A DNA stretch of 64,000 bases from Thiocystis violascens DSM 198 (GCF_000227745.2 NC_018012.1:1893478-1957477), one strand, 5' to 3'. Shown: positions 28,104-40,270, counted from the first letter of the stretch. Translations and numbers: made by a program. The notes: generated from the sequence alone by a model not told the origin.

Positions 28104-29105
28104 ATGCCATCACGCAAGTCCGCCATTCGCCACGACTGGACCATCGACGAGATTCAGACGCTGCTCGACCAACCCCTGAACGATCTTCTGTTCAAGGCTC
28201 AAAGCACCCACCGCGCCCATTTCGATCCCAACCGGATTCAGGTCAGCACCCTGCTCAGCATCAAGACCGGCGCCTGCCCCGAAGACTGCGGCTATTGCGC
28301 CCAGAGCGCGCACCACGACACCAATCTGGAACGCGAACGCCTGCTGCCGCTCGACGACGTGCTGACCGCCGCCCGCGCCGCCTGCGCCGAGGGCGCGACC
28401 CGCTTCTGCATGGGCGCGGCCTGGCGCAATCCGACCGACAACAACCTGGACCAGGTGGTCGCCATGATCGAAGGCGTCCACGCGCTCGGGATGGAAACCT
28501 GCGTCACGCTCGGCATGCTCACCGGCCCCCAGGCGCGCCGGCTCAAGGATGCCGGGCTGGATTACTACAATCATAATCTGGACACCTCGCCCGAGTTCTA
28601 CGGCCAGGTCATCACCACCCGCACCTATCAGGACCGGCTCGACACCCTGGAGCATGTCCGCGAGGTTGGGCTCAAAACCTGTAGCGGCGGCATTCTCGGC
28701 ATGGGCGAATCGCGTCGCGACCGCGCCTCCATGCTCCGCCAGCTCACCAACCTGCCCGCCCACCCGGAGTCGGTACCGATCAACCTGCTGGTCCAGGTCG
28801 AAGGCACCCCGCTCTTCGGTCAGGCCGCGCTCGATCCCTTCGAGTTCGTGCGCGTGGTCGCCGCCACTCGCATCCTGATGCCGGCCTCCCATGTGCGACT
28901 GTCCGCCGGTCGTCACGAGATGAGCGACGAGTTACAGGCGCTGTGTTTTCTCGCCGGCGCCAACTCCATCTTTTATGGCGAGCGCCTGCTGACCGCGTCC
29001 AATGCCGAAGCCGACCGTGACCGCGCGCTCTTTGCGCGTTTGGGTCTGACCTTTGAAGAAGTCGACGCCGAGCGTACCGAACCAGGGGCTTGTCACAAAG
29101 AGTAG
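28104..29105 (+). CDS. bioB: Biotin synthase
   Basis: A 333-residue radical-SAM enzyme that inserts sulfur into dethiobiotin. The 4Fe-4S cysteines are in [13 protein letters not shown] (C58, C62, C65), followed by [27 protein letters not shown] and [10 protein letters not shown], all standard for Bio[11 protein letters not shown], near the C-terminus, provides the Arg ligand of the 2Fe-2S cluster. First gene of the bioBFHCD operon, under a BirA operator. The ribosome-binding site before the ATG at 28104 is weak. Confidence 0.97.
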   Translation: MPSRKSAIRHDWTIDEIQTLLDQPLNDLLFKAQSTHRAHFDPNRIQVSTLLSIKTGACPEDCGYCAQSAHHDTNLERERLLPLDDVLTAARAACAEGATRFCMGAAWRNPTDNNLDQVVAMIEGVHALGMETCVTLGMLTGPQARRLKDAGLDYYNHNLDTSPEFYGQVITTRTYQDRLDTLEHVREVGLKTCSGGILGMGESRRDRASMLRQLTNLPAHPESVPINLLVQVEGTPLFGQAALDPFEFVRVVAATRILMPASHVRLSAGRHEMSDELQALCFLAGANSIFYGERLLTASNAEADRDRALFARLGLTFEEVDAERTEPGACHKE

Positions 29106-29139
29106 CCCCCCCAGGAAGTCGGAAATCTCAATCGACCAC

Positions 29140-30312
<1,173 letters not shown>

Positions 30313-30321
30313 AAACACCCT

Positions 30322-31092
30322 ATGCCAATCAATCTCCCTACCGCCCACCAAGACCTCGTCATGCTGCATGGCTGGGGCATGAACGCCGCCGTCTGGGATG
30401 CTTGCCCGGCGGACACCTGGAACGGACTGAACCAGCACCGGATCGAACTCCCCGGACACGGCCACAGCCCCTTCCCACCCGCGCTCGACAGCCTCTGGAG
30501 TTGGGCCGACGCCTGTCTGGACGCGGCGCCCGAACAGGCGGTCTGGCTCGGTTGGTCGCTCGGCGGATTGGTCGCGCTCGCCGCCGCGCTGCGCGCGCCC
30601 AAGCGGGTCGCGGGGCTCGTCCTGCTGACCGCCACGCCCCGTTTCGTGCGCGCGGCGGACTGGACGCCGGCCATGCCGGAGACGACGCTCGATCAGTTCC
30701 ATCAGGAACTGGCCGCCGATCCCGCCGCCACGCTCGCCCGCTTCCTGGCGCTCCAGGTGCGCGGTAGCGACTCCGCCCGCGAGGTTCTGCGCACCCTGCG
30801 CGAGGCACTCGCCAGCCAACCGGCCCCCAACCCCGCCGCCCTGTCGCTGGGCCTGGATCTGCTGCGCGACGAAGACCTGCGCGGCCGACTCCCGGATCTG
30901 CGCTGTCCCGCGCTCTGGCTGTTCGGCGACCACGATGCACTGGTTCCGGCCAAGGTTGCCGAACGCATCGAGATCCTGATGCCGGGCGCGCGGACTCAGC
31001 TCATCGCCGGCGCCGCCCACGCGCCGCATCTGTCACACCCGGTCGAGACCGCGCGGGCGATCCGATCCTTTCTCGCCGAGCCGGCGGCATGA
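30322..31092 (+). CDS. bioH: Pimeloyl-ACP methyl ester carboxylesterase
   Basis: A 256-residue alpha/beta hydrolase that removes the methyl group from pimeloyl-ACP methyl ester, ending the BioC-BioH route to pimelate. It shows LVMLHGWGMNAAVW, the nucleophile elbow WLGWSLGG (Ser79), the acid in LFGDHDALVP and the His in AAHAPHLSHP. It overlaps bioC by four bases (ATGA). The standard BioH order in the operon supports the assignment over other hydrolases. Confidence 0.95.
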   Translation: MPINLPTAHQDLVMLHGWGMNAAVWDACPADTWNGLNQHRIELPGHGHSPFPPALDSLWSWADACLDAAPEQAVWLGWSLGGLVALAAALRAPKRVAGLVLLTATPRFVRAADWTPAMPETTLDQFHQELAADPAATLARFLALQVRGSDSAREVLRTLREALASQPAPNPAALSLGLDLLRDEDLRGRLPDLRCPALWLFGDHDALVPAKVAERIEILMPGARTQLIAGAAHAPHLSHPVETARAIRSFLAEPAA

Positions 31093-31949
31093 TCGACAAA
31101 GAACGCGCGCGCCGCGGCTTCGAGCGCGCCGCGACGCACTACGACAGGGTCGCCGTGCTTCAGCGCGAAATCGCGGATCGACTGCTGGAACGGCTCGACT
31201 ATGTTCGGCTCGAACCCCAACGCATCCTGGATCTGGGCGCGGGCACCGGGTATGCGGTCGGCGCGCTGCATCGCCGCTACCGCCGGGCGCGGGTGATCGC
31301 GTTGGATTTCGCGCACGGGATGTTGCTCCAGGCACGCAAACGCGGCGGCTGGCTGCGCCGTCCGTGGTGCGTCTGCGCCGATGCCGAAGCATTGCCGCTG
31401 GCCGATGGCGCGGTGGATCTGATCGTCTCGAACGCCACGCTTCAGTGGTGCGACCTGGAACGGGCCTTTGACGAGTGTCTGCGGGTGTTGCGTCCGGGCG
31501 GACTTTTCATGTTCACCACCTTCGGTCCGGATACGCTCAAGGAACTGCGCCAGGCGTGGAGCGAGGTGGACGGCGACTCGCATGTCAGCCCCTTTCTGGA
31601 CATGCACGACATCGGCGATGCACTGGTCCGGGCGCGCTTCGCCGACCCGGTCATGGATGTCGAGCGCCTGACCCTGACCTACACGCACGCGCGCGACCTG
31701 ATGCGGGATCTCAAGCTCCTCGGCGCCCACAACGCCACCCATGAACGCCCGCGCACGCTCACCGGACGCGCGCGACTCGCGGCGGTCGAACGGGCCTACG
31801 AGAATTACCGTGACGCCGGACGACTGCCCGCCAGCTATGAAGTGGTTTACGGTCACGCCTGGGTGCCGGAGCAGAAACCCGGCGCGGGCGGTATCACAAT
31901 CCCGCTCAGCGCCATCGGCGGACGGGGACGCTCGGGCGGTCGGATATGA
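31089..31949 (+). CDS. bioC: Malonyl-ACP O-methyltransferase
   Basis: A 286-residue SAM-dependent methyltransferase that caps malonyl-ACP so that fatty-acid synthesis can build the pimelate chain. It begins MIDKERARRGFERAATHYDR, characteristic of BioC. The SAM motif is ILDLGAGTGYAVGAL, followed by DAEALPLADGAVDLIVSNAT and LQWC. The C-terminal VYGHAWVPEQKPGAGG fits the family. It overlaps both neighbours by four bases, so translation is coupled. Confidence 0.96.
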   Translation: MIDKERARRGFERAATHYDRVAVLQREIADRLLERLDYVRLEPQRILDLGAGTGYAVGALHRRYRRARVIALDFAHGMLLQARKRGGWLRRPWCVCADAEALPLADGAVDLIVSNATLQWCDLERAFDECLRVLRPGGLFMFTTFGPDTLKELRQAWSEVDGDSHVSPFLDMHDIGDALVRARFADPVMDVERLTLTYTHARDLMRDLKLLGAHNATHERPRTLTGRARLAAVERAYENYRDAGRLPASYEVVYGHAWVPEQKPGAGGITIPLSAIGGRGRSGGRI

Positions 31950-32626
31950 GCGGCGTCTTCGTCACCGGTACCGATACCGGCTGCGGCAAGACCGCGATCA
32001 GCGTCGGGCTGATGGCCGCTCTACAGGCGGCTGGGTTGCGTGTTCTCGGCATGAAGCCGGTCGCGTCCGGCTGTGCGCTAACGCCTGACGGCCTGCGCAA
32101 CGCGGACGCACTAGCCTTGCAGAAACAGGGCAGCAGCCGGGAGCCTTATGAGCGGATCAATCCCTACGCCTTCGCCCCGTCGATCGCGCCGCATCTGGCG
32201 GCCGCCACGGCCGGCGTCGTGATCGATCTGGCGGCGATTGTCCGCGCCTACGGTGCGCTGGACGCCAGGGCGGATCTGGTGGTGGTGGAAGGGGTCGGCG
32301 GCTGGCGGGTTCCCCTGGGGGCGGACCTCTCGCTCAGCGATCTTCCGACCGCGCTCGAACTCCCCGTCATCCTGGTGGTTGGGCTCAAGCTCGGCTGCCT
32401 CAATCACGCATTACTGACCGCCGAACGCATCCAGTCCAGCGACGCCCGCCTGATCGGCTGGATCGGCAATCAGGTCGATCCCGGGATGCTGGTGCTTGAC
32501 GAGAATCTCGCGACTCTGACTGCACTGCTTGATGCGCCCTGTCTGGGCGTCGTACCCTGGCTCGATCACGCGGAGCCGGCTCAGATCGCCGCCTTCCTGT
32601 GCACTAAATTGCTTGATCCAGCTTGA
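31946..32626 (+). CDS. bioD: Dethiobiotin synthetase
   Basis: A 226-residue ATP-dependent carboxylase that closes the ureido ring. The P-loop is GVFVTGTDTGCGKTAISVGL; MKPVASGC follows and VVEGVGGWRVPL is the usual second motif. It is the last gene of the biotin operon; bioA is not present in the window and must lie elsewhere or be replaced. Confidence 0.96.
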   Translation: MSGVFVTGTDTGCGKTAISVGLMAALQAAGLRVLGMKPVASGCALTPDGLRNADALALQKQGSSREPYERINPYAFAPSIAPHLAAATAGVVIDLAAIVRAYGALDARADLVVVEGVGGWRVPLGADLSLSDLPTALELPVILVVGLKLGCLNHALLTAERIQSSDARLIGWIGNQVDPGMLVLDENLATLTALLDAPCLGVVPWLDHAEPAQIAAFLCTKLLDPA

Positions 32627-32638
32627 TTCTGGTCTACC

Positions 32639-33517
32639 ATGAAAACGGACAACCTGTTTTTCCGACTATTTCAGGCACTACCCACGCTGGTGCTTGAATT
32701 GGCCGAGATCGAGATCGAAATCGCCGATGCCTGCCGTTATGAATTCCGTGCCGAGGAGGTCAAACAGACCGCCTTTCGTCTCGATGGATTGTTGATTCCT
32801 CCGACCGAAACGCTATCAGCTCCACTGATCTTTGTGGAGATCCAGGCACAGGCGGACGATGACTTTTACGGACGTTTCTTCTCCGAGATTTTTCTGTATC
32901 TTTACCGCTCGGTACCGCGCCGTCCCTGGCTGGCGGTGGCGATCTATCCGAGCCGCGCAACGGAACGCCCGGATACCAGATACAACTCGCTGCTCAGTAC
33001 ACCAGAGGTGCGACGCGTGTATCTGAACGACTGGCGCGAGCGACCGGCTCCGACGCTGGGGTTGCAATTGATCCAACTGCTGATTGCCCCAAGGAAGAAA
33101 GCCTGCCAACAGGCGGTTCTTTTGGCCGGACAAGCCCGTAAGGGAGTTCTTGGCGCGGAACTTTCAGAAGCGACGATGTTGGATTTGATTGAAACCATTG
33201 TGGTCTATCGACTACCTCAACTGACACGCGAGGAAATTCAAACCATGCTCGGAATGACCGATCTCGATCTCAAACAGAGTCGTTTTTACCAAGAGGTCTT
33301 TGCCGAAGGGCGACAGGAAGGACGGCAGGAAGGACGGCAGGAAGGACGGCAGGAAGGCGAAGCCGCCATCCTGCTACGTCTGATCGCGCTGAAATTTGGT
33401 GCACCCGGAAAGTCGTTGCGACAACGGGTGCTCACCGCCGACGCCGAGACTCTGCTGCTCTGGTCGGAGCGGTTACTCACCGCGCAGACCCTGAATGACG
33501 TCTTGGACGAAACTTAA
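32639..33517 (+). CDS. DUF2887/Rpn-like PD-(D/E)XK nuclease-fold protein
   Basis: A 292-residue protein of the Rpn/DUF2887 type, a group related to PD-(D/E)XK nucleases and often found near mobile DNA. It begins [20 protein letters not shown]; the nuclease-like residues lie in [10 protein letters not shown] and [10 protein letters not shown] short tandem repeat near residue 221 encodes (GRQE)x4 from a 12-bp unit (about 33308-33357). After it comes a DUF4351-like helical tail ending [12 protein letters not shown]. It starts 12 bp after bioD but is not a biotin gene, and it is convergent with greA with a four-base overlap. Activity here is untested. Confidence 0.8.
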   Translation: MKTDNLFFRLFQALPTLVLELAEIEIEIADACRYEFRAEEVKQTAFRLDGLLIPPTETLSAPLIFVEIQAQADDDFYGRFFSEIFLYLYRSVPRRPWLAVAIYPSRATERPDTRYNSLLSTPEVRRVYLNDWRERPAPTLGLQLIQLLIAPRKKACQQAVLLAGQARKGVLGAELSEATMLDLIETIVVYRLPQLTREEIQTMLGMTDLDLKQSRFYQEVFAEGRQEGRQEGRQEGRQEGEAAILLRLIALKFGAPGKSLRQRVLTADAETLLLWSERLLTAQTLNDVLDET

Positions 33518-33990
33518 ATGTACCGCACTTCCAAGATCTCGAACTCCCGAACCCCGCCGGGCGCGGCAAGCGACGTCACGTCGCCCTCGCTCTTGCCGAT
33601 CAGACAACGGGCGATGGGCGAGCCGATGGAGATCATGCCCAACTTGAGATCGGCCTCGTCCTCGCCGACGATCTGATAGCTGAGTTCTTCCTCCTTATCG
33701 AGTTCAAGCACGCGAACCGTCGCGCCAAAGACCACTCGCCCAGTGGCCGGGAGCTGGGTGACGTCGATGATCTGAGCATTCGAGAGCTTGCCGTCGATGT
33801 CCTTGATGCGGCCCTCGACGAAACTCTGCTGCTCGCGCGCCGCGTGGTACTCGGCGTTTTCCTTGAGATCGCCATGCGCGCGGGCCTCGGCGATTGCCTC
33901 GATGATGCGTGGGCGCTCGATGCGCTTGAGCCGATCGAGTTCCTCGCGCAATTTCTCAGCGCCCCTGGCGGTCAGAGGGACCTTGCTCAT
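33514..33990 (-). CDS. greA: Transcription elongation factor GreA
   Basis: A 158-residue factor that enters the secondary channel of stalled RNA polymerase and promotes transcript cleavage. The N-terminal coiled coil carries AYAEAR-like acidic turn residues ([20 protein letters not shown]) and the C-terminal domain has [14 protein letters not shown] and [18 protein letters not shown]. The ribosome-binding site GGAAATC precedes the ATG at 33990. It follows carB across an intrinsic terminator, so it probably has its own promoter in the 117-bp gap. Confidence 0.97.
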   Translation of the reverse strand: MSKVPLTARGAEKLREELDRLKRIERPRIIEAIAEARAHGDLKENAEYHAAREQQSFVEGRIKDIDGKLSNAQIIDVTQLPATGRVVFGATVRVLELDKEEELSYQIVGEDEADLKLGMISIGSPIARCLIGKSEGDVTSLAAPGGVREFEILEVRYI

Positions 33991-34063
33991 AGGTGATTTC
34001 CTCGTCTGGAGACACCGCCCTGAAACAACATCAGCGGCGGGTCAAACCCATTGCGGGTTCTCT

Positions 34064-34098
34064 ATAAAAAAATGGCGGGCGCCCAAAAAACGCCCGCC
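34064..34098 (-). terminator. Intrinsic terminator after carB
   Basis: On the minus strand, GGCGGGCG pairs with CGCCCGCC around a TTTTTTGGG loop and is followed by ATTTTTTTAT. A textbook rho-independent terminator, ten bases after the carB stop, which separates carAB from greA. Confidence 0.92.
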
Positions 34099-34107
34099 AA
34101 TCACGAA

Positions 34108-37100
34108 TCAGTAAAGATCTTGTAACCGATTGACGCTCACGATGTCCAGTTGTTTCAACGCCAGACAGGTCGCCTCGGCGCCCGCGATGGTCGTGGTATA
34201 GGGGACTTTGTGCTGGAGCGCGGCGCGGCGGATCGCGGCCGAATCGGCGATCGCCTTAGCACCTTCGGTCGTGTTGACGATGAAGCCGATCTCGTTGTTC
34301 TTGATCATGTCGACGATATGCGGACGCCCCTCGGCGACCTTGTTGACGCCGACACAGTCCAGACCGGCCTCGCGGATCGCCGCCGCCGTCCCATGGGTGC
34401 CGTAGAGCGTGAACCCGAAGTCCAGGAGATCGCGCGCGACCCGGATCAGGCGCGTCTTGTCCACCTCGCGCACACTGAGCATGGCCTTGCCGCCGCGTCG
34501 CGGCAGGAGACTTCCGGCCCCTTCCTGCGCCTTGGCATAGGCCTCGCCGAAGGATTCGCCAACCCCCATGACCTCGCCGGTGGACTTCATTTCGGGTCCG
34601 AGCAGGGTGTCCACGCCGGGGAATTTGACGAAGGGGAACACCGCCTCCTTGACGAAATAGTGCTTGGGCTTCAGCTCGCGCCGCAGACCCTGCTCGGCCA
34701 GCGTCCGGCCAACCATGCAGCGGGCCGCGACCTTGGCGAGCGCCAGGCCGATGGCCTTGGAGACGAAAGGCACGGTGCGCGACGCCCTGGGATTGACCTC
34801 CAGAATGTAGATGTCATCGCCCTTGATGGCGAATTGCGCGTTCATCAGTCCAACCACGTTCAGCGCGCGGGCCATGCGGGCCATCTGCTCGCGCATGTGG
34901 TCCTGGATCGAGGCCGAGAGCGTATAGGGCGGCAGCGAGCAGGCCGAATCGCCCGAATGCACGCCAGCCTGTTCGATGTGTTCCATGATGCCGCCGATCA
35001 GCACGTCGGTGCCGTCGCAGATGGCGTCCACGTCGACCTCGATGGCGTCGTCGAGAAAGCGGTCGAGCAGCACCGGCGATTCGTTGGAGACCCGCACCGC
35101 CTCGCGCATGTAGCGGTTGAGTTCCGACTCGTCGAAGACGATCTCCATCGCCCGCCCGCCCAGCACATAGGAGGGACGCACCACCAGCGGATAGCCGATG
35201 TCGGCGGCCTTCGCGACCGCCTCGGCTTCGCTGCGCGCCGTGGCATTCGGCGGCTGGCGCAGACCCAGTTGCTGAATCAATTGCTGAAAACGCTCGCGAT
35301 CCTCGGCTAGGTCGATACAGTCCGGGCTGGTGCCGATAATGGGCACGCCAGCCGCTTCCAGGTCGCGCGCGAGTTTCAACGGGGTCTGACCGCCATACTG
35401 GACGATGACGCCGAGCGGGCGCTCCTTGTCGACGATCTCCAGCACGTCCTCCAAGGTCAGCGGCTCGAAATAGAGTCGGTCGGAGGTGTCGTAATCGGTG
35501 GAAACGGTCTCCGGGTTGCAGTTGACCATAATGGTTTCATAGCCGTCCTCTCGCATGGCGAAGGCGGCATGAACGCAGCAGTAGTCGAACTCGATGCCCT
35601 GACCGATACGATTCGGCCCGCCGCCGAGCACCATGATCTTCTGGCGATCGCTGGGGTCGGCCTCGCACTCCTCTTCGTAGGTGGAATAGAGATAGGCGGT
35701 GCTGGAGGCGAACTCGGCGGCGCAGGTATCGACCCGTTTGAAGACCGGGCGCAGGCCCTGTTCATGCCGGAGCGCGCGGATCTCGCCTTCCTTGCCGCCC
35801 ACCAGATGGGCGATGCGGCGGTCCGAGAAGCCCTGGCGCTTGAGCGCGCGCAGACGTTCGGGCGTGAGACCGGCACGGCCCGCGAGGCACAGTTCGCCCT
35901 CGGCGCGAACCAGATCCTCGATCTGGGCCAGAAACCAGGGGTCGATCCAGCTCAGTTCGTGGATTTCCTCCAGACTGATACCCACGCGGAAGGCATCGGC
36001 CACATAGAAGATGCGCTCGGCGCCGGTCTGGCGCACCTCCAGCCGGATCGTGTCGATGGCGTCTGGATCGGCAAGGTCGACGATTTCATCGAGTCCGTAG
36101 CGATCGATTTCCAGACCCCGGATCGCCTTCTGCAGCGACTCCTGAAAGGTCCGTCCGATGGCCATGACCTCACCCACCGATTTCATCTGGGTGGTCAGAC
36201 GGGCATCGGCCAAGGGAAATTTCTCGAAGGCGAAACGCGGGATCTTGGTGACGACATAGTCGATGCTCGGCTCGAACGAGGCCGGGGTGGTGCCGCCGGT
36301 GATCTCGTTGCGCAACTCGTCGAGCGTGTAGCCCACGGCCAGCTTGGCGGCGACCTTGGCGATCGGGAAACCGGTCGCTTTGGAGGCCAGCGCCGAGGAA
36401 CGCGAGACCCGCGGGTTCATCTCGATGATGATCATCCGCCCGTCGGCCGGATTGATCGCGAACTGCACGTTCGAGCCGCCGGTGTCGACGCCGATCTCGC
36501 GCAACACCGCGATGGCGGCGTTGCGCATGATCTGATATTCGCGGTCGGTCAGGGTCTGGGCCGGGGCGACCGTGATGGAATCGCCGGTATGCACGCCCAT
36601 GGGATCGAAGTTCTCGATCGAGCAGATGATGATGCAGTTGTCCGCGCGGTCGCGGACCACCTCCATCTCGTATTCCTTCCAGCCGAGCGCCGATTCCTCG
36701 ATCAGCAATTCCTTGGTCGGCGAGAGATCCAGCCCGCGCCGGCAGATTTCCTCAAACTCTTCCTGATTGTAGGCGATGCCGCCGCCGCTCCCGCCCATGG
36801 TGAAGGAGGGCCGGATGATGGTCGGAAAGCCGATCGACGCCTGGACCTGGAGCGCCTCCTCCAGGCTGTGGGCGATGGCCGAACGCGGCATGTCGAGCCC
36901 GATCCGACGCATGGCCTGACGGAAGAGATCGCGATCCTCGGCCTTGTCGATGGCCTCGCGCGAGGCGCCGATCAGCTCCACGCCGAAGCGTTCGAGCACG
37001 CCCTCGCGCACCAGATCGAGCGCGCAGTTGAGCGCGGTCTGTCCGCCCATGGTCGGCAGCAACGCCTCTGGGCGTTCCTTCTCGATGATGGCGGCGACCG

Positions 37101-37317
37101 CACGCCAGGTGACCGGCTCGATATAGGTGGCGTCCGCCATCTCCGGGTCGGTCATGATGGTGGCGGGATTGGAGTTCACCAGCACGACGCGGTAACCCTC
37201 CTCGCGCAGCGCCTTGCACGCCTGTGCCCCGGAGTAGTCGAACTCGCACGCCTGACCGATGACGATAGGGCCGGAGCCGATGATCAGGATGCTGTGGATG
37301 TCGGTACGCTTGGGCAT
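34108..37317 (-). CDS. carB: Carbamoyl-phosphate synthase large subunit
   Basis: A 1069-residue subunit that makes carbamoyl phosphate from bicarbonate, ammonia and two ATP for arginine and pyrimidine synthesis. Two ATP-grasp halves are present; the first opens [20 protein letters not shown] and the second has [40 protein letters not shown] and [17 protein letters not shown] are the paired metal-binding motifs. The C-terminal MGS-like regulatory domain ends [14 protein letters not shown]. Full length for the family. It shares one base with the carA stop. Confidence 0.98.
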   Translation of the reverse strand: MPKRTDIHSILIIGSGPIVIGQACEFDYSGAQACKALREEGYRVVLVNSNPATIMTDPEMADATYIEPVTWRAVAAIIEKERPEALLPTMGGQTALNCALDLVREGVLERFGVELIGASREAIDKAEDRDLFRQAMRRIGLDMPRSAIAHSLEEALQVQASIGFPTIIRPSFTMGGSGGGIAYNQEEFEEICRRGLDLSPTKELLIEESALGWKEYEMEVVRDRADNCIIICSIENFDPMGVHTGDSITVAPAQTLTDREYQIMRNAAIAVLREIGVDTGGSNVQFAINPADGRMIIIEMNPRVSRSSALASKATGFPIAKVAAKLAVGYTLDELRNEITGGTTPASFEPSIDYVVTKIPRFAFEKFPLADARLTTQMKSVGEVMAIGRTFQESLQKAIRGLEIDRYGLDEIVDLADPDAIDTIRLEVRQTGAERIFYVADAFRVGISLEEIHELSWIDPWFLAQIEDLVRAEGELCLAGRAGLTPERLRALKRQGFSDRRIAHLVGGKEGEIRALRHEQGLRPVFKRVDTCAAEFASSTAYLYSTYEEECEADPSDRQKIMVLGGGPNRIGQGIEFDYCCVHAAFAMREDGYETIMVNCNPETVSTDYDTSDRLYFEPLTLEDVLEIVDKERPLGVIVQYGGQTPLKLARDLEAAGVPIIGTSPDCIDLAEDRERFQQLIQQLGLRQPPNATARSEAEAVAKAADIGYPLVVRPSYVLGGRAMEIVFDESELNRYMREAVRVSNESPVLLDRFLDDAIEVDVDAICDGTDVLIGGIMEHIEQAGVHSGDSACSLPPYTLSASIQDHMREQMARMARALNVVGLMNAQFAIKGDDIYILEVNPRASRTVPFVSKAIGLALAKVAARCMVGRTLAEQGLRRELKPKHYFVKEAVFPFVKFPGVDTLLGPEMKSTGEVMGVGESFGEAYAKAQEGAGSLLPRRGGKAMLSVREVDKTRLIRVARDLLDFGFTLYGTHGTAAAIREAGLDCVGVNKVAEGRPHIVDMIKNNEIGFIVNTTEGAKAIADSAAIRRAALQHKVPYTTTIAGAEATCLALKQLDIVSVNRLQDLY

Positions 37318-38462
37318 CAGTTCTTCCGCTCGCGAATCAGATCGATAAAGTGGTCGAACACCGGCGCGACATCATGGGGTCCGGGACTCGCCTCGGGATG
37401 GCCCTGAAAACTGAAGGCGGGACGCTGGCGGTGATGAATGCCCTGCAGCGAACCGTCGAACAGCGAGCGATGGGTGGCCTCCAGGGTGTCGGGCAGACTG
37501 GCCTCGTCCACCGCGAAGCCATGATTCTGGCTGCTGATCATGACCGCGCCGGTCTTGAGATCCTGCACCGGATGGTTCGCGCCATGATGACCGAACTTCA
37601 TCTTCAGGGTGCGCGCCCCGCACGCCAGCCCCAACAGTTGATGGCCGAGACAGATCCCGAACAGCGGGATGTCCGTGTCCAGCAACTCGCGAATCGCCGT
37701 GATCGCATAGTCGCAGGGCTCGGGGTCGCCCGGACCGTTGGAGAGAAAGACGCCGTCGGGTTGCAGCGCCAGCACGGTAGCCGCCGGCATGTGCGCCGGC
37801 ACCACGGTGACATGACAGCCGCGCGCGACCAGCATCCGCAGGATGTTGCGCTTGATGCCGTAATCGTAGGCGACGACATGATAGGGCAGGCGCTCGCCCA
37901 CCGGCATCAAGGGTTCCGGCAAGCCGCCGTCCAGCGTCCAGACGCCCTGCGTCCAGGGATAGGCTTCCTTGGTCGAGGCATGCTGGGCCAGATCCATGCC
38001 CTTGAGCCCTGGAAAGGCGCGCGCCTCGGCCAGCGCCGCCGCTTCGTCGAGCGCGTCGCCGGCCTGAAGACAGCCGTTTTGGGCGCCCTTCTCGCGCAGA
38101 ATGCGCGTCAGGCGTCGGGTATCGATGTCCGCGATCCCGACGACGCCCTGACGGATCAGGTAGGCATCGAGCCGCTCGCGCAGCCGATAATTACTCGGCA
38201 GGATCGGCAGATCGCGGACGATGAGCCCCGCCGCCTGAATGGCGCCGGACTCTTCATCCTCGGGGTTGGCGCCGACATTGCCGATATGCGGATAGGTCAG
38301 GGTGACGAGTTGCCGGAGATACGAGGGATCGGTCAGAATCTCCTGGTAGCCGGACATGGCGGTATTGAAGACCACCTCGCCGACGCTCGTGCCATCGGCA
38401 CCAATTGACGTTCCGCGGAAGACCGAGCCGTCTTCCAGAACCAGAACCGCGGGTTTTCTCAA
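37317..38462 (-). CDS. carA: Carbamoyl-phosphate synthase small subunit
   Basis: A 381-residue glutaminase subunit that hydrolyses glutamine and channels ammonia to CarB. The N-terminal half begins [20 protein letters not shown]. The C-terminal class-I amidotransferase has the nucleophile in [15 protein letters not shown] and the His-Glu pair near [20 protein letters not shown] box on the minus strand about 50 bases upstream (38510-38515) could be the -10 of the operon promoter; its -35 is poor. Confidence 0.98.
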   Translation of the reverse strand: MRKPAVLVLEDGSVFRGTSIGADGTSVGEVVFNTAMSGYQEILTDPSYLRQLVTLTYPHIGNVGANPEDEESGAIQAAGLIVRDLPILPSNYRLRERLDAYLIRQGVVGIADIDTRRLTRILREKGAQNGCLQAGDALDEAAALAEARAFPGLKGMDLAQHASTKEAYPWTQGVWTLDGGLPEPLMPVGERLPYHVVAYDYGIKRNILRMLVARGCHVTVVPAHMPAATVLALQPDGVFLSNGPGDPEPCDYAITAIRELLDTDIPLFGICLGHQLLGLACGARTLKMKFGHHGANHPVQDLKTGAVMISSQNHGFAVDEASLPDTLEATHRSLFDGSLQGIHHRQRPAFSFQGHPEASPGPHDVAPVFDHFIDLIRERKN

Positions 38463-38724
38463 GGGTATCTCCGAATCCGGGCGAGGACGTGCGACTTTCC
38501 GCGACGGGAAGTATAGAGGACTGCGTCAGCACGTATCGTATTTAGAGCCGCTGGCAGGGCGCTTATCCGGATGGATTCTAAAGAACCGCCGCCGAACTGT
38601 CCACGCGCGCCGAAGAGTCCGGGAAAATTGCCGGTGGACCGTCGCGAGATCGTTGCGCCTCGGCTGAATGATATACTGGCGCAAGATTTCCACGCCCCTC
38701 CAAGCGCCGGTCAGGCGCACGCTT

Positions 38725-39963
38725 ATGATCTCATTGTCGCCCTGGTGGACCCGCGAGCATGTCTCGCGTCTGTTAACGGACCTGATCGCCGCCGAAGTCG
38801 CGCGTCTGCGGCCTGGCCTGCTCGGGTTGCGCAACGCCCTGGAGACAAGCGCCGAGACTGCGGCCGATCGGGTCGATCCGGATCTGGGTCGGGATCTGGA
38901 GACGCTCGAACTCGACTCGCTGGAGTTTCTGGATCTGGCCACGGTCGTGACGGTTCAGTTCCATCTTCAAGAAACGGGTCTCGACGACGACCTCATTGCC
39001 AGTCACCACCTGGGAAAATGGGTCGATCTCATCCTGCGCAGCCGCGCCCGCTGGGATGAAGCGATCAGTTTTCAGACCTCCGGCTCCACCGGCCGGCCGA
39101 AACTCTGCACCCATCCGATGCCTTTCCTGACACAGGAGGTTGCCTGCTTTGCCGACCTGCTGCGTGGCCGGCGGCGCGTACTCAGCGCAGTGCCCGCGCA
39201 TCATATCTACGGTTTCCTGTTTTCGGTCATGCTGCCGGCCCTCTTGGACATTCCCGTGAGAAACGTGCGCGACACGCTGCCCGGCAGCGTCCTCAGGCGC
39301 GCGTGCGCCGGCGATCTGATCCTGGGCCATCCGGCCTTTTTCGATCTGGCCACCCGCGCTCCGGTCGCCGTGGCGGACGACGTGGTGGCCTTGACCTCCA
39401 CCGCGCCCTGTCCTGATCTGGTCTGGCGCCTGCTCGGCGCGACGGGTCTTGCCAGGGTCATCGAGATCTATGGCGCCTCGGAGAGCGCGGGGATCGGAGT
39501 CCGCGAGGCGTCGGATGTCCCTTTCCGGCTTTTGCCGCACTGGTCGCGCGTCACCGGCTCGCACGACCGGATCCTTCGGCTGGGGATCGCTGGCGATACG
39601 TCGGAGAGCGAGCTTCCGGACCATGTCCGATGGCTCGACGACCGCGCATTCCAGGTCGCCGGCCGCCGTGACGGAGCGGTGCAGATCGGCGGGATCAATG
39701 TTTTTCCGGAACGGGTGCAGGGTTGTCTCCGCGAACATCCGGAGGTCGCGGACGCCCTGGTGCGTCTGGCGAGCGCCGGACAGGGCGGACGATTGAAGGC
39801 GTTCGTCGTCCCCGGCCCAGCCTGCCCGGATTCCGAGCGCCTGCCCGAGCGCCTGCAACGCTGGCTTGCCGAACGCTTGACGCCCGCCGAGCAGCCCCGT
39901 TCCATCACCATCGGGTCGCAGTTGCCTAGGTCGGCGCTGGGGAAGCCGATGGATTGGGATTAA
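38725..39963 (+). CDS. AMP-binding acyl/aryl ligase with N-terminal ACP-like segment
   Basis: About 412 residues of the adenylate-forming (ANL) superfamily. The ATP loop is AISFQTSGSTGRPKLCTHPM; IEIYGASESAGIGVRE is the A5 motif and VAGRRDGAVQIGGINVFPER the A8 hinge, with a C-terminal Lys in SALGKPMDWD. Residues about 20-90 resemble an acyl-carrier domain, with ETLELDSLEFLDLATVV around the Ser. Similar small ligases activate cinnamic/coumaric or fatty acids (aryl-polyene or photoactive-yellow-protein pathways), but none of those partner genes is here, so the substrate is open. ATG at 38725 is chosen (AGGCG upstream); 38668 is possible. The stop codon opens a TAAGGCGATTTCC repeat. Confidence 0.75.
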   Translation: MISLSPWWTREHVSRLLTDLIAAEVARLRPGLLGLRNALETSAETAADRVDPDLGRDLETLELDSLEFLDLATVVTVQFHLQETGLDDDLIASHHLGKWVDLILRSRARWDEAISFQTSGSTGRPKLCTHPMPFLTQEVACFADLLRGRRRVLSAVPAHHIYGFLFSVMLPALLDIPVRNVRDTLPGSVLRRACAGDLILGHPAFFDLATRAPVAVADDVVALTSTAPCPDLVWRLLGATGLARVIEIYGASESAGIGVREASDVPFRLLPHWSRVTGSHDRILRLGIAGDTSESELPDHVRWLDDRAFQVAGRRDGAVQIGGINVFPERVQGCLREHPEVADALVRLASAGQGGRLKAFVVPGPACPDSERLPERLQRWLAERLTPAEQPRSITIGSQLPRSALGKPMDWD

Positions 39964-40007
39964 GGCGATTTCCTGAAAACGCTCTACCCAGAGAGAGGCG
40001 GTTAATG

Positions 40008-40052
40008 GACAGTGCCGCTCAAGTCGAGAAACAGTTGATGGACACGTTCTAA
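40008..40052. repeat. 45-bp direct repeat, copy 1
   Basis: GGACAGTGCCGCTCAAGTCG.. to ..GGACACGTTCTAA. It matches 40226-40270 at 43 of 45 positions. A 123-bp inverted-repeat element (TCACGCGGAG at 40057, CTCCGCGTGA at 40170) lies between the copies. No gene is seen in 39964-40270. Confidence 0.8.
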
Positions 40053-40056
40053 TGTT

Positions 40057-40179
40057 TCACGCGGAGAGTGGGGATAGGTATGACGGCTCACGCCGAGCGA
40101 TTGACATCGGGCGGCCCCGTGGAGGCCGTCTCCATCCTGCATCCTGTCTTTCTCCGCGCACTCCGCGCCTCCGCGTGAG
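40057..40179. repeat. Inverted-repeat-ended element TCACGCGGAG..CTCCGCGTGA
   Basis: Perfect 10-bp inverted ends 123 bp apart, non-coding, located between the two 45-bp direct repeats. It looks like a dispersed palindromic element; only one copy is in this window. Confidence 0.5.
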
Positions 40180-40225
40180 ATCGTCATTCAGCAACTGTCA
40201 ATTTTCGACGTCCCGATGGCGGCCG

Positions 40226-40270
40226 GACAATGCCGCTCAAGTCGGGAAACAGTTGATGGACACGTTCTAA
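40226..40270. repeat. 45-bp direct repeat, copy 2 (IS5-type insertion point)
   Basis: Second copy of the repeat at 40008. Its last three bases, TAA, form the left target duplication of the IS element that starts at 40271. Confidence 0.8.

Noticed and set aside
38725-39963. Photoactive-yellow-protein coumarate ligase (pCL)
   Set aside because: The ligase class fits, but no pyp or tyrosine ammonia-lyase gene is in the window, so the specific name is not supported.
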